Source of the DNA: Nephrocerus scutellatus
Taxonomy: Eukaryota; Arthropoda; Insecta; Diptera; Pipunculidae
NCBI GenBank assembly: GCA_947095585.1
Contig: OX352761.1
Coordinates: 30,099,777 to 30,163,776, forward strand
DNA length: 64,000 nt
Direction: 5' to 3'
The notes below the pieces were generated by a model. It worked only from the letters and a program-made list of their open reading frames with translations, was not told where the DNA came from and searched no databases. The translations under genes were made by a program, and so were the position numbers. Positions 10,736 to 23,250 of this stretch are shown one piece after another; position 1 is the stretch's first letter; each line of letters begins with the position of its first letter.

Positions 10736-10839
10736 TTTCGAAGCCCGTTATAAATGTTGAATAGGCTTAATGGTGAACCGGATATTTAACACATAGTCGT
10801 GCCAGTTTATATGGGATGCAGGATGCAGGCTTTAAAGTC

Positions 10840-10935
10840 CATAAACAGATCGTTTTGGAACTCTAGACAATTTTCCATCGCCTGATAAAGTGGTGCTATC
10901 CTGTCTTAAACGACAAAGAAAACAATCTTCCACGC
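10840..10935 (-). mobile_element. LINE family K fragment (RT motif A region)
   Basis: On the minus strand GGCGATGGAAAATTGTCTAG and the peptide LFMDFKAC parallel the family K copy at 13.38-13.45 kb (same GATGGAAAAATTTCTAGAG, then LFIDFKSAYDT). Confidence 0.55.
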
Positions 10936-11604
10936 GAAACTTAAAAACATTATACGAATAGTTGCTGCACGTTGTGATATCTCCATTGTTATGTATAGGG
11001 CACGGGATACCTATTTGCACTCTTCTGGCGTCGCATCGCCCTCTTATACCAGCACTATTAGATCATGAATTACTTGGTGTAGCAACAAATCATATCGCTT
11101 GAGCGTAGTTATTTCTGGTCACTTCGTTGCGACGAGCAGCCGTGCTGGCTCGAATCTGATTCGCGGATGCAGTTTTTTTTTGGCAATCCGCGGTCGGATC
11201 CACCAACAAGATAGTGGTCCGAGTCAACGTTGGAACGTTGGTTCGTTAGTACCGTCATCTGGTCTATCTAGTTGCGAGTGGCTCCATCAAGAGATACCCG
11301 GGTGGGTTTGTGATTATTTTTACGCGCAAACCTCAAACGACCAAATTATTGTTTGTTGCCATCTCTATGGCTCGTTGTCCATTGTCATTAGTGTTATCGG
11401 GTGTCAATGTACTGCATGAATAATGGCTCCCTACCTTATTTGGATATTTAGATTCATGTCCCTCAGAATGGTTTTTACATAATATTGTGGCCAGACAGGG
11501 AGTTTCGGTTCGACTGATTCAAAGAATTCTTCTTTTGCATCAGCTCGGAAATCCTCTGTAGGTGCTTATCCAACAAAATTGGAAGATTGAATAAGTTATA
11601 AGGT
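10936..11604. other. unassigned sequence
   Basis: Somewhat GC-richer than average. A 106-codon plus frame at 11099-11419 starts from a non-ATG codon and has no recognisable domain. Nothing supportable. Confidence 0.4.
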
Positions 11605-11605
11605 T

Positions 11606-11860
11606 TTAAAAAAATTCATTAAATGAAAATTTAAAATTTTCTTGTAAATTCTCTAATCTGGTAGATTTTTGAAAAAAGTTGTATTTAAGCTCTCCGTCCC
11701 CAGGGCTCGATCAAACTTTAATAGAAAGTGTTGTCACCGGAGATAATGATGTGTACAAAATTTGAAGAAAATCGGGTTTTATTAAGTGGGTTTAACATTG
11801 ATCACAAGATTCTACCATCGACAGACAACTGAACATGCGAAGTTTATGTAAAGAATTTAA
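11606..11860 (+). repeat. element A copy 6
   Basis: Left end AATTTAAAATTTTCTTGTAA ATTCTCTAATC, one unit (AATAGAAAGTGTTGTCACCG), AAGTGGGTTTAACATTGATC, a non-repetitive slot, then a decayed right end (AAAGAATTTAAG). Confidence 0.75.
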
Positions 11861-11862
11861 GA

Positions 11863-13020
11863 ATTCGATGAAAACATCAGTCCAGTTAACGACGAACCAG
11901 CTGCTGAAATATTTGTAGGCAGTTTCCTAATATGCAGCTAAAGGGCGCCACTCTGTATTTACATTTTAGTAAGGTGCTGGTGTACTATACAGTAACTACA
12001 GACCCTCACAACGAATATAGATAAGCCAAATTGATTTATGCGTGAGTCGACATTTAATTTACTAAACCAAACCCATTCGGTATACGTAAGTTTACCAGAA
12101 GGACTTTTATCTTCACATTGCTTTGCAATTGCAGTTGTCATCAAATGGAAAAGAATTGTCGCTGACAGTCAATTAAAAACACACAACTGCTAACAGAGTC
12201 AGTCGAATTGAATGACTGAATGAAAAGTGCATCGAACATACGAAAACTCACAACAAGAAAAAAACCTTTCATTCATTAAAAAGGAAATAAAGTACACATT
12301 CGGTAAAGGACTAAGTTATGTCATTCTTATCGCCTTTGCTAGGAGTCACGATAATAGCCGAATCGGTCACAGTCACGAGTAGGTATACGCCTGGCTAACG
12401 TAGGAAGCATCTAGCGAAAGGAAAATTGCCGCGTGATGACTGGTCCTGCTGCGGGTTGACATTTTTTTCATACAATTCACTCTTTGAACGATCTTACTCG
12501 ATCTTCATTTTTGAGAAACAAAAAACCATATATTCTCTAAAGAGACGCCGGCCGGCCGGCCAGACAGGAAATAATAATAATAACTATCCCATCGAGGATA
12601 GGTTCTTCCTTTTACCTGTGTTTTTTGTTTCTCTTTCGTTGTATTCCTTTCCGGATTAGACACGCGCGCATTCTTGTTGTCTTTTTTTATTAAGAACGAC
12701 GGATCTTAAAAAAGTTGTCGTCACATCTATAAAAAAAAACAGTGCGACGTGTTCGCATGCCACATGCGTTTAAATAGAAATTTTGGGGGTTCTAGCTGGT
12801 CGTGCCAATTGGAGCACTAAAATACTTAAATAATTAGAAGTCTAAAATATTTTTTAATAAATTTGTGTCTTTTCCACCAGAAACTAACTGGTAGGACCCG
12901 TAAAAAGACGAACTCAGTATTTTCCTTCCAATACCAAACATATTACATGCTGCACGTTAGCAATATTGGAACAGGTACAATTATATTGCGTCTCTTAAAA
13001 CCAAATATTATTTAATTCAA
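11863..13020. other. AT-rich sequence, nothing recognised
   Basis: Contains only a short CCGG run (12546-12562, CCGGCCGGCCGGCC) and simple A/T tracts. Confidence 0.5.
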
Positions 13021-13914
13021 AGCAATGTAATGTCACCAAGCATAGACGAAGTAAGCAGAGCGATAAATCGGCACAAAAAAGGCCCCGGGATCAGGAAGGT
13101 GATAAAAATCGGAGGCCCCGCATTACACCAAGCAATTCAGAAAATAAAAGTGCAAGTATGGGAGGAAGAAGCGTTGCCAGAAGTTCCCCATACATAAGAA
13201 GTGAGATATCACAAAATGCAGTAATTATCGTGGTATAAAGTTGTTGAGTACCACGTATAAGAATTTCTCCTCTATCCTTCAAGGCAGGATAGCCCCATAC
13301 GCTAACGTCATCATTAGTCCATACCAGTCTGGCTTCATCCCAGGCAAATCAACAACTGATCGGATTAACACCCTGGCAGGGGATGGAAAAATTTCTAGAG
13401 TTTCAAAACTCACTACACCATCTTTTTATAGACTTTAAATCCGCCTATGATACTTGTAGCATAGCCAGAGTAGAACTTTTTAAAGCCATGAGAGAATTCG
13501 GCATCCCAAATAAACTGCCAATGGTCATACCAGTACTTACATATACATTCTGACCTCTTAGCCGTGTTCGAGAGAAAAGTCTTACGGAGAATAGTTGGCC
13601 CTGTATGTTAGGAAGGACGTTTTCGGAGAATCTATAATGAAGAGATCTACCGCGATTTCGACATCGGGAAGGGAATTAAGCTCAGTAGGCTCCGGTGGGC
13701 AGGACACCTTGCCTGCATGAGCGAAGAGGATCCTACTCGGAAAGTCCTTTGCGGTAGAATTCATGGAACACGACAGCCGGGGTTGACCAGGACGCCCGAA
13801 GTTCAGGGATGCAAAACATGTTGACATCGGCTCAAAATCTGGACCGTTGGAGAGACTATTTACAGGAGGCCAGGACCTGACCCAGGTTGTAGAGCCAAAT
13901 ATGATGATTAATAA
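13021..13914 (+). mobile_element. LINE family K, copy with internal deletion
   Basis: Reverse-transcriptase pieces in order: PSIDEVSRAINRHKK (13030), LLSTTYKNFSSILQGRIAPY and YQSGFIPGKSTTDRINTL (13240-13375), FIDFKSAYDT motif A, LFKAMREFGIPNKLP. The sequence then jumps straight to the C-terminal VFERKVLRRIVGP-like region (13565). The catalytic YADD region is lost. It ends in the family's 3' tail, GTTGTAGAGCCAAATATGAT with GAT repeats. Several frameshifts; dead. Confidence 0.8.
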
Positions 13915-13924
13915 CAAATCAGCT

Positions 13925-14720
13925 ATTGAATACTGCATTTGATGCTGAAAAAATCAATATTTCTATGAAAATGGTAAAAAATCAATTCGACAAGAAAGTC
14001 AAGTGTTTAATATGTTATGACAATGGAACAGAAATCAAAAATACCGACACGAGAAGATTGCTGAACGAGCTTGGTTTATTTCACTTAAAATCGAGGGCTA
14101 TAACCTCAACAAAATGAAAGAATCAAGAATGAGAGATGTAGAGTCAGCCAGGTCAGCTATATAAATGAAAATCTATGGGCTGAAGCAGTGAATTATGCCG
14201 TATTCACAATTAACCAGAATGGAACATGTGGAACCGCAGAGCTTTGGTTCGGGAGAAAAAACGATACCACTAAATTAAGGACGTTCGGATCAGACTGCCA
14301 TGTTTTAATCCATGACCACAAACGATTCTAGACTGAAAAGAAATCTAATAAAGGCGTTTTTGTTGGGTATAATTTATTATAGAGGTTATTTGTCTGATGA
14401 ACGAGATGTAAAAAGCTTTCTAAATGTGACGAGAAAACTGACAGCAACTTAACAAATATTGAAGTGACTTTGGATACAAGATATGAAAATTCAGGAGGAG
14501 AATTTGATGAATACGATTAGAAAGTTCAAACTATTAAAGTTCTGAAGAGAAAAGTCGAGAAAAAAAAACTCCAGGTGACGAGCCATCACTGCCTAATACA
14601 AGTACTAGTCTGCCATTAAATGAAAATAATTCAACTCGTCCAAACCTACGTGATCGTCGTACTTTGAAGAAACCTGATTCTGAGGAGAAGAAGTTGATAA
14701 TGTATTTGTAATTGGCAGCA
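13925..14720 (+). mobile_element. Ty1/copia retrotransposon fragment (integrase)
   Basis: Frames in sequence read KKVKCLICYDNGTEIKNTD, LLNELGLFHLKS, then after a break ENLWAEAVNYAVFTINQNG, ELWFGRKNDTTKLRTFGSDC and KGVFVGYN. This is the order of a copia integrase core (Asp of the DNGTE box) and its C-terminal part. It directly abuts the LINE fragment on the left. No LTRs seen; stops at about 14099 and later. Confidence 0.75.
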
Positions 14721-14879
14721 CTGATCATTCTTTTGTCTTTTTGACATTAATTTTTTTTTGGTTTTTTCGTTATCTCCCACATTTAAAAGGACCTTGCCAT
14801 GATATTATATAGAAGACAGCAATCTTAAGATATTCTCAATAAAATACATATTTTCTAAGAAGTATCAATAAGAATTTAA

Positions 14880-15255
14880 TCTCAAACCGGCTGCGAGACC
14901 AGATTGAAATTTGCGGGCTATTGTCTTAATTGAGGAACCAATTTTTGATATTTTGCCCGCAGACTTGACCACCATATAATTCGCTTTGCTCTCACTAATG
15001 TGCAATCCAGATTTTGTGCAGCCCGATTGATCTACTTGTAAAGGTTTTCTACCAATGATTCAATATCGGCGGCGTAACCCAGTATGACAGAGTATTGTTC
15101 ATCTCGCCGTTACTTTAAAGTTTCGGATTACTTTCTTCAAAGCCAGGATGGAGAGGACTTCAGCCAGTATTCGCCTTGTCGGAGCCCCTTATAGATATTG
15201 AATATGTAGCTTCTTTCTTAAATTGGCTTATAACATTAGTCATGGGCAACTTTAT
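14880..15255 (-). mobile_element. LINE family K fragment (RT motifs B-C)
   Basis: Minus-strand pieces GLRQGEYW (near 15180), ILGYAADIESLVENLY (a changed YADD box, about 15085) and GLHISESKANYMVVKSAG (about 15000) are in the expected order for a LINE reverse transcriptase. Frames are broken. Confidence 0.65.
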
Positions 15256-15259
15256 TGTC

Positions 15260-18200
15260 CTTTCAATTTATTTGGGATGCCAATTCCTGGATTTATTTAT
15301 ATATTTTTGTATAATTAGCGCACGCTTCAAGGGATTTACCCTTATAATTACTACGCACAGCGTGGTCTTGTAAATATTTGGATAGAAGAAGGAAGGAAGT
15401 ATTCCGGTGGGTAGAGTTAAGTTCCCCGAGCACTCACAAACTAGAATATTGTGCTTATATACCCCCATTGATGGCTCTACATCTTGATTACTTCATACAT
15501 CCACTCAACCGTACGTTAATACAGAAGTATACGACAACTGTTTATAACATGTACAGCATCGTATCATGTGTACTTCTTATCTATATGATCAATGCGAGGA
15601 AAAAATCATGCGTTTTTTGGACGTTCTTGGAATAGAGCTAGGCGTCCTCCGACTTGGAGCCAATGGTTAAAAACACTGCACCACCAATTCCACTGCACTG
15701 CTCTACCATCTGATCCCGAGGCCTTATTTTTTAAGTCAATTTATCGCCCTTAAAAGAATTCAAGAAATTTAATTAGACGTCCTTTGTCATCTAAAGTAAA
15801 AACTAGTTTTATGGCAATAAGCAATTTTTTAGTCCAATAAGCTGAAAATTTATTTACTTCGACTCATTCACCCCTTGAGGTTGGTATGTACGAGTAGGTG
15901 CGTTACACATTTCCCCAGACACGTTTAAGACTGCAAGGTGCAAACTTTAACAACAAACATTTATAAAAAATTTAATTAAACATCGTCATTTTATTATTCG
16001 GTAATTTAATGTGATCTGTCTTATGATACATTCAGAAGCCTCTTTTATACTTGGGCTCAAAAGGTAGACATTTTAATTAGGAATTGATAAGAAGTGTGCC
16101 GTCAGCGTTAAAATTCAAATCACTCACATAACTATTATGCTATACACAGCATGTGGCTATACATGCATTCGTGTATTTGTGAGAGAGAAATAAAAAAAAA
16201 ATTAAAAAAAAACTTAGAGTTCCCCTTAATGGCTTTTCACACACTGTCGTTTTTGAGCGCCATAAAACTTTAAGTCTGAAGTGAGTTGTCCGCGCGAATC
16301 TAGTAATGATTAAAAATGTCTACATTTTCGGATACCTCTTGAAATACGAGGATGTTATAAAACTGTGTTATATCATATATCGGTGGTCGTATTCAACATT
16401 TGCTGAAGTTGTAGATATTAACAAATGCTATTGTTGCATCTGGCAACAGAACTATGCTAAATGTTAATCAAATATTTTTATAAATGTCATTATTAAGTCG
16501 ATTATAAGTTAATTAAAGCTAAGTAAGCTCCTTATCGAATTATTTTCTTAGATGAAGTGACTCATTACAAAAATAATTTAAGAGGATGATGCAAAAGAAT
16601 TTCCTCTCTAAACTACCTTTATTGAAAAATATTAGAACTTCAGTTTACTTTGATTTTACCACTGTACCCTTCACCATCCTCGAGGGGACCGTTGTATCTT
16701 ACTTCATCAATGGGTATGATAGTTGGACAACTTGGCAGATAAATAGGGCAACCCTGCTAGTACCTCCTTATGAAAAATGCGTCTCCTTAACCAAAGTGGT
16801 GCTGGGCATTCACAGGGAATATGCCCGGAAGACTAATCATCCTCCGAGCAGAACTTACATTCTGTCTCTGAGCACTCTATGCTGAGTCAAACTAACATTG
16901 TCTATAAATTTTGTTAGTTACAAGTATGTTAATTTGCAAATAAGGAGATTTTCATATCGATTACTTATTAAATTGGTTTAAAAACGTGAACGTTAAAGAA
17001 GGTGAACGTTCTTTCCACCATCTGTTACAAAAAATTTATTTTTGCCAACATTTCTCAAAAATGCACTTATTCTTTAATTTAATGTAAGCATCTAAGCGAA
17101 CTTTTTAAATCAGAATATTAACTTAACGCTATATATGATTAGGTTAGTATACCTTCCGCTCATGTTTACCAAATAAAAAAACAAAAATTAATTCTTCCTT
17201 TGTCAGCACACATTTGGTAGTCTTCTATTGTAGAGATAGTGTTGAATCCATACCTTTATTTGCATTTTTCTAATTCAAAAGACATTTGATAGTTCACAGT
17301 TGAATGAGTTTTTATAAAATGAGCACACGCGAATGTGTAAAATTTTAACTGTTAATTACTATAAAAATATAAAGCAAAAGACGTGTAAGCGTACAAGTTT
17401 CCCGTCGACGAATTGTTCAATTTCAATAAGGTTTTAGGGACTTTGACTTTGACTTCAACAGAATCCAATCGAAAGCATCGATTAAACTTGCAGCACTAAT
17501 TTTTCGCCGACAACTAAAAAATGTCATAGAATATCCAAACGAAAAAATATTGAACTTTTTTGGTTCAACAACTCCTCTTTTTCTTCATTTCATTTCAACC
17601 ATCAGTCAAGTCCTATTTTTTCCATGAACAATACTCATACACATACATTCGTTCATTGTTGCTTGTTTGCAACAATTTCCATTCTACCTACATTCAGGTA
17701 TGTACCGTACTTGATTTCTATAAATATTTATTCGAGTGGTGCGCCTGTAGTTGTTATCTTATCAGTGATAAGACATGGACGAGTACAGGCATTTATAAAG
17801 TCATGAGTACGTCAAACGTCAAACCAAATAAAACAACATTCTGGTTACTCGTATTTGTGCAATATTTATGAACTTTATAATTTTTTTAATGAAACCATAC
17901 ATTATATACGTTATATCTACACACAAAGGCATACAAACACAAGTATAAAGCAAGACCTTTTTGGATTGAACGCACTGCATGTAGGTACGTACAAGTACTT
18001 TCTGATAACGATATGCAACCGAAAAATTTTATGATAGAGTTAAGCAAACAACCCCGAATCCACTACACCTGCAGGATATTGATTAAGACCTTGTTGTTAT
18101 TAATAATAAAGAGTTTCTGAGATGATTAATATATGATTGTGGTGTAATATCAACAAGTGAAAGAGATTATTTCGACTTAAACGCCCTACTCTGATTGATG

Positions 18201-18780
18201 TACTGGAAAATAACAAAAACAAAAACGAATTTATTTAGCGATTTTTATTGTGAACGCCGGGAAATTGATTTTTTCACTTATGAGTTTTTTAGATGTAGGA
18301 TATAAGGCCATTGGGAGAAATATGAAATTGTCTTAATGCCAACTTCCAAGTTATCAAGTTATAATGCTTGATTTAAATTTCCGAAAAAACTATGCGTCGT
18401 AAAGTTATGAAATGAAAGGATAGTCAATTTCACAAATTATTGTTATAAATGGAACGCCGCGTTGTTAACAGAAATTTCTTAAATTCAGAATGACCTCAAC
18501 GATTGGTATTTATCCTTTTTAAATATATAGGATAATAAGTGTCCAAAATTTAATTAATCATTATTGCAGCAGACTAATAATATTCCCTTATTTTTTAACT
18601 TTTAACTTTTTATATCATTATTAAAGTCGAAAAAAATATCTTGTAAAACACTGAACAGATTCTAACGAAATGTTCGCTTTTAGCCTTTTGAAGCAGTCTT
18701 AAGCAAACTATAAACATTAAGGATATATAAGATATAAGACTATTTTCTGGATGACTGCGATCTGTGCAAAACTCAGGCGG
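15260..18780. other. 3.5 kb AT-rich sequence without recognised genes
   Basis: Short frames (for example 99 codons at 16586-16885 plus, 103 codons at 17560-17871 plus) show no domain, splice context or family likeness. The only marked feature is a tight GATA-motif cluster at 17753-17772. Confidence 0.45.
17753..17772. promoter_or_regulatory. triple GATA-site cluster with a palindrome
   Basis: GTTATCTTATCAGTGATAAG holds three WGATAA sites, two of them forming a palindrome (CTTATCA-G-TGATAAG). Palindromic or double GATA sites are the ones at which the N-finger adds affinity. Function is inferred only. Confidence 0.35.
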
Positions 18781-18956
18781 AATTTTTTTTTCGTTCCTTT
18801 TTCTTATTTCGATTTCGCTTTATTGCCAAATGTTGCGTTTTACAACAGGAGCCCCCATTTTGTTTGTGTTTTAAAAAACGGGTTATGTATGGGATCGAAT
18901 TAGAGTGTACTATCGAAAAAATTAATTACTATGGAAAACAACATCACTAAAACGGG

Positions 18957-19118
18957 TTAGCCCTTCACGGTGAATGCGCTGAACACAATTTTTAATTCTT
19001 TTTCGCATAAATCGGGCAATATGTCGGCAATTTCGCACTCGCTAGTCCGGATGTCGCCTAAGACCTTATTGGCATAGCCGTGGACTTGATTTTCCTCAAA
19101 ACGCTCACATATGCAAGT
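18957..19118 (-). pseudogene. short unknown coding-like fragment
   Basis: A minus-strand frame of 53 codons reads CICERFEENQVHGYANKVLG, DIRTSECEIADILPDLCEKE, LKIVFSAFTVKG, stop. Its composition looks like a real protein. It begins right at the poly(A) end of the family J LINE (19121-19128), so the insertion may have cut it. No family recognised. Confidence 0.35.
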
Positions 19119-19119
19119 C

Positions 19120-20736
19120 AATTTTTTTTATAATGTACACAAGCTAACGGGATTTACACCCTTGTAATGCTTAGCACAACGTGGGCGTTTGGAAATTAGG
19201 GAGAGGAACAAATGAGATGTCTTTGCACGTGTGTCTTAAATGACTGCAGATCATACAAATGCGGAATCACAGATTCGGGCAAATCATTCCACATAACTAT
19301 CGTGCGGCTTAAGAAGGAATCTCTGAATTGGTTTGTACATTCGAAGACAGGCTTAATGGTGGATGGGATGGGCTCGAGTTGAGGCACGGGTATTACGGAT
19401 GGGATGTATCTGGATATTTTTTTTGAACACCGCTTGTGGAAAAAGCGATAAAACAGTGACACGCTGAAAACATTCCTACGGTGTTCAAGCGATTCGATTG
19501 TTTTTGCGATATTTACGTCACCAATGAGCTTTAACGCGTGGTTCTGAATTATGTCTAGTAGCTGCAATGTGGTCTGTGGGCACCTGCCCAGACAATACAG
19601 TTATATTCAAGTTTATATCGAAAATACGCCTTGTACATAGTCTCGCAGCATTTTTGGCGATGGCACATATGTGGTCGTTCCAACGAAGCTTGTTGTTGAC
19701 GCACATACCGAGAATTGAGAGTTTTCCAGTTTCTTTGCTACAGGATCCATTCATTGATAAAGGTTGGATTGGGTTCTCATCATCATATTTGGCTCTACAA
19801 CCGGTGTCCGGTCCTGGCCTAACGCAAAAAATCTCTCCACCGGTCCCGATTTCGAGCCGATATCATCCAGTTTTGGGTTTTAGAAGCGTTAAATTCAACG
19901 TGCAGAAAGCGTGAAATCATATGAAAAGCTAAGAGTGCTGTCGTCAGCGAAAGAATGGATTGTATTAGAAGTAGCGAATAGGAGATTATTAATGAAAATG
20001 AGAAACAGTGTCGGAAACAAAACAGAGCCTTGGGGAACACCGGCGTTTATGCGGTGAATATTAGATTTGAAACCGTCCAATACGACCTGGATTGAACTAC
20101 CAGAAAGGTAGTTACTAGTCCAATCAATCAGAGCCTTATCAATTCCATAGGCATTCATTTTCGTCCAAAGAGCATGATGCCAGACTCTGTCAAATGCCTT
20201 AGAAATATCAAGTGCAACAGCTTTGCTTTCACCAAATTGATGCAAAGACCGGTTCCACTGTTCGGTGAGATATACCATCAAATCACCAGTGGAACGTTGC
20301 CCACGAAATCCGTATTGCCGGTCACTAAGGATTTCATTGGTTTCAAGATATTTCATGAGCTGAAAATTTATCAGCGTTTCCATGACCTTGGAAAGAATGG
20401 ATGTAAGTGCTATGGGTCGGTACGAAGAAGGAGACGACGGCTCGCCTTTTTTGGGTATGGGCTGGACAAAGGCTGTTTTCCAAGTTCTCGGAAGAGTTCA
20501 GGAGAATAGGGTAGATGGAAAAGCTTACGCAGTGGTAATGCCAGCTTGGAAGAACACCTCTTCAGAACTAATGGGGAAATACCATCTGGCCCAGCGGATT
20601 TGTGAATGTTGAGATCGTTTAAAACTCTAGCAACTGCACGAGTACGAATGAAGATCTGTCCCATAGAGTGTTCAATACTCTGGGGTGCAGGCGGCATCAA
20701 TGCACAATCTGGAAGCGTGGAGCTAGCTGCAAAATG
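19120..20736 (-). mobile_element. LINE family J, copy 2a (RT and C-terminal half)
   Basis: Largest intact stretch of the family: 162 codons at 19895-20383 contain RQYGFRGQRSTGDLMVYLTE, ALDISKAFDRVWHHAL (motif A), NAGVPQGSVLFP (motif B) and SFADDSTL (motif C, the catalytic FADD, about 19951-19940). Downstream lie LDIIQNHALKLIGD, EHRRNVFSVSLFYRFFH and the C-terminus (19196-19567). A T-run at 19121-19128 is the poly(A) tail. Upstream NDLNIHKSAGPDGISPLVLK (about 20610) is RT motif 1. Interrupted by a family K piece (19767-19862) and truncated at 20736. Jockey-superfamily-like. Confidence 0.85.
19767..19862 (-). mobile_element. LINE family K 3' end nested in family J
   Basis: TCATCATATTTGGCTCTACA then CCGGTCCTGGCC and TCTCTCCACCGGTCCCGATT are the reverse of the family K 3' terminus seen at 13840-13914 and 32260-32310. 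A 5'-truncated insertion into the older LINE. Confidence 0.75.
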
Positions 20737-20962
20737 TGTGTGTTTCTTATTTGCTCAGAGTATGAGCGTGCTCTAAGTGCTTAGAATAAAATGATCTGAG
20801 CATTTTCAATTTTAACATCTGATGTCAAATGTCTCTTTCGATGATTTTCTCAAAAAACAATAAAAAAAAATGACCCCGGATCGAGGGGCTCCCATATCAA
20901 TTTCTGCTATTAGAGAATTTAGATGAAAAATTTTAATTTTTATGGTTTGTTTTTTTTTCCCC
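20737..20962 (-). repeat. chimeric repeat: element A end plus GAGCA-rich segment
   Basis: Read leftwards: element A left end (CATAAAAATTAAAATTTTTC, AAATTCTCTAATAGCAG), GGGAGCCCCTCGATCC, then ACATTTGACATCAGATGTTA and CATACTCTGAGCAAATAAGA. The same fusion occurs at 30426-30640 in the plus direction, so the fusion itself has moved as a unit. Confidence 0.7.
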
Positions 20963-21730
20963 AATTCCAATTCCTTGGGACGACTCCAGAAGAATAAGAG
21001 AAATAGAAAAGTCTGCGCAATGGCAATGCCAACGTTGAACAACACCTCTTCAAAACTATAGCGGGAATACCATCAGGCCCAGCAGATTTATAAATGTTGA
21101 GATCATTTACTACTCCAGCCGCTAGACGAGTACGAAAATAAATCTGTTCCATATAGGATTCGCCTTTGCAAGTACCGACGGCGACAATGCGCTATCTGGT
21201 AGCGTGAAGCTAGCTGCAAAATGTGAAGGAAGCAGATTGGCCTTGTCTATAGAGCTGACAGTTGGAATGCCATTGTGAATTAGCGTTGGAATTGAAGACG
21301 AAGCATTACTTTTAATTCGTTTCACGAACGACCAAAAATGTTTACTTCCTTTTGGACATTGAAGTATTTTTTGTTTCAGTTTCTGGTCATAGTCGAATTT
21401 GGCTCGTCTAAGGTAGGCATTGCAATCATTTCTGACTCGTCTAAATTCGGTTCGGTTTTCCACGGTGTGGTTTTCTTTATATAACCGAAAGCATGCTTCC
21501 CGGTTCCTAGTAGTCTCTTTGCAGCTTAAATCATACCAAACATTTTCTTTCGGTTTGATACACTTATTCTTGGAAGGGATAAATTGTCTCATACCCTCCT
21601 GGATTATGTTTGTGAACCTTTGCTATGCTTTGCTTTGCTATGGCATCCACACCACTATTGGCATTAAGTGGCCAGTTAATATTCATAAAGAAATTGTTGA
21701 GGCCATCCCAGTCGGCTTTCTCGTGTAACC
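20963..21730 (-). mobile_element. LINE family J, copy 2b (linker and RT start)
   Basis: A 156-codon frame (21122-21592) with VWYDLSCKETTRNREACFRL, SKHFWSFVKRIKSNASSSIP and HFAASFTLPDSALSP is the linker between endonuclease and RT. NDLNIYKSAGPDGIPAIVLK follows (about 21060). The last 240 bp repeat what copy 2a already has, so 2a and 2b are overlapping pieces and not one interrupted element. Confidence 0.8.
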
Positions 21731-21734
21731 ATAC

Positions 21735-22080
21735 ATACATATGAAACTGTATACAATGCAAGTATATTGAGGGTTCCCAATATTGTAACGATACTTTGAC
21801 AATTTTTGTCGTGAAGACTGTGGAAAGAAAAAAGCTGTATGATGATCAGTCGGAGAAAAGGTTAGTTTTAACTGTGTACCTGACGCTGAGAGGTTCTTCA
21901 TAACTTTATCCTATACTAACAATTGTATTGTATACAATACTAGCTGTTCTAGGGCGCTTTGCTACCCGCACACACGGATAGTCAGGTGTCCAACCCGCTC
22001 CAAAATTTTACAGGTTAATTTTTGTATGCGAATTTAAAAACGCTGGACAATTTATAAAAGCATAAGATTTCGAAAAAAAA
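21735..22080. other. unassigned AT-rich spacer
   Basis: Nothing recognised. Confidence 0.4.
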
Positions 22081-22084
22081 TCAC

Positions 22085-23250
22085 AATCGGTAAAAGATGG
22101 GGATTAAAACCAGAGCTGGTACACTTGCTCTACACTGCAGTAGTAAGACCAATACTTATGTATGGGGTAAGCATTAGGTGGGCGGCTTTTGGAAAATCCA
22201 CATACGTAAAAATGATAGAGAAGGTACAAATGGCAGCATGTCTGCAAATTAGTGCGGTGATGCTAAACTTGCTCTATTAGACATATACGGTAGGCAGTAG
22301 AGAGCGTCCAATACGGATGCAACCAGTTTAGTGCGGGCATGTATTCAAACAGGACACTCGAAAAAAAACAACTCGCTAAAGGTATAGAACTGGCAAATTT
22401 AGATTATACATTATAGCAATGGATTGATGGCTCGTTACACCAAATTGAGCAATGGGATTCTTCACGGACGGATCCAAGCTTAACGGTAAAGTAGGTCTTC
22501 TGTGCAAAACCTAGCGTGAGCATTTCCATTCGCCTCCCGGACTATTGCAGCGTTTATAAGGCTGAGGTGGCAGCGGCTGAGGAGGTACTGACTTGGTTGA
22601 AACATAATACAATATCAGTAATTGATATTGTAATCTTTGTATACAGTAAGGCGGCAATCAATTCGCTCAAATCAATCTGATTGACGTTGGGAACTGCAAG
22701 GCAGACGAACTGGCTGGAAATGGCTTAAACCTTCAACTGCTATATCGGAATGGGCGGGTATATAGGAAAGCCGTATTATTAACGTTTAATTTAGTGCTTT
22801 AGAAAGAGGAAAATGAGAGGTGGACGTATGCCGCCAAATAAAAATAAGTTTGGTCTAAGCTGGACTCAAACCGGTCTAGAGAACTGAAATCTATGCAAAG
22901 AAGATATATGAGAAAGGTTATAGGTATTCTAAGATGGGACTGTCTCCACGAAGTACATGCGAGAAGGATGGGCCTTGAGTTCAATGACTTCTGTAGAAGC
23001 TGCAGTGATTTTGAGGAAAAAGAAACAGTATCCTACTTCCTGTGTTCGTGTCCGGTTAGTACAGGCAAAATACAAAAAATTTGGGATAGTTTATATTAAA
23101 TAACTTATCGGATGTCGGGGATTGTAGGGTGCGGAACATTCTAAGATTAAATGGGCTTTGTAAAAAATTCGTAAGGTAATGATTCTGTGGTACCACAATG
23201 GATCATCGCCGGTCTACGTGTGCGAATGCAGCCAATGACCCTAACCTAAC
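22085..23250 (+). mobile_element. LOA/R1-like LINE 3' part with RNase H
   Basis: In order: LYTAVVRPILMYGVSIRWAA (22125), EKVQMAACLQIS, an RNase H domain with YKAEVAAAEEVLTWL, VYSKAAINSLKS and VGNCKADELAGNG (22555-22730), then the Cys/His motif region RMGLEFNDFCRSCSDFEEKE with FLCSCP (22960-23060). It ends in CCAATGACCCTAACCTAACC, a typical 3' end of this clade with a CCTAAC tail. An RNase H aspartate is changed (YSK for YSD) and the frame is broken. Confidence 0.75.

Noticed and set aside
16586..16885. 99-codon plus-strand frame as a gene
   Set aside because: No domain, no splice signals in fitting phase, no ATG context that stands out; expected by chance in this length of sequence.
19895..20383. 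Host gene for a reverse-transcriptase-like protein
   Set aside because: It is one intact stretch of a multi-copy LINE with frameshifts on both sides.
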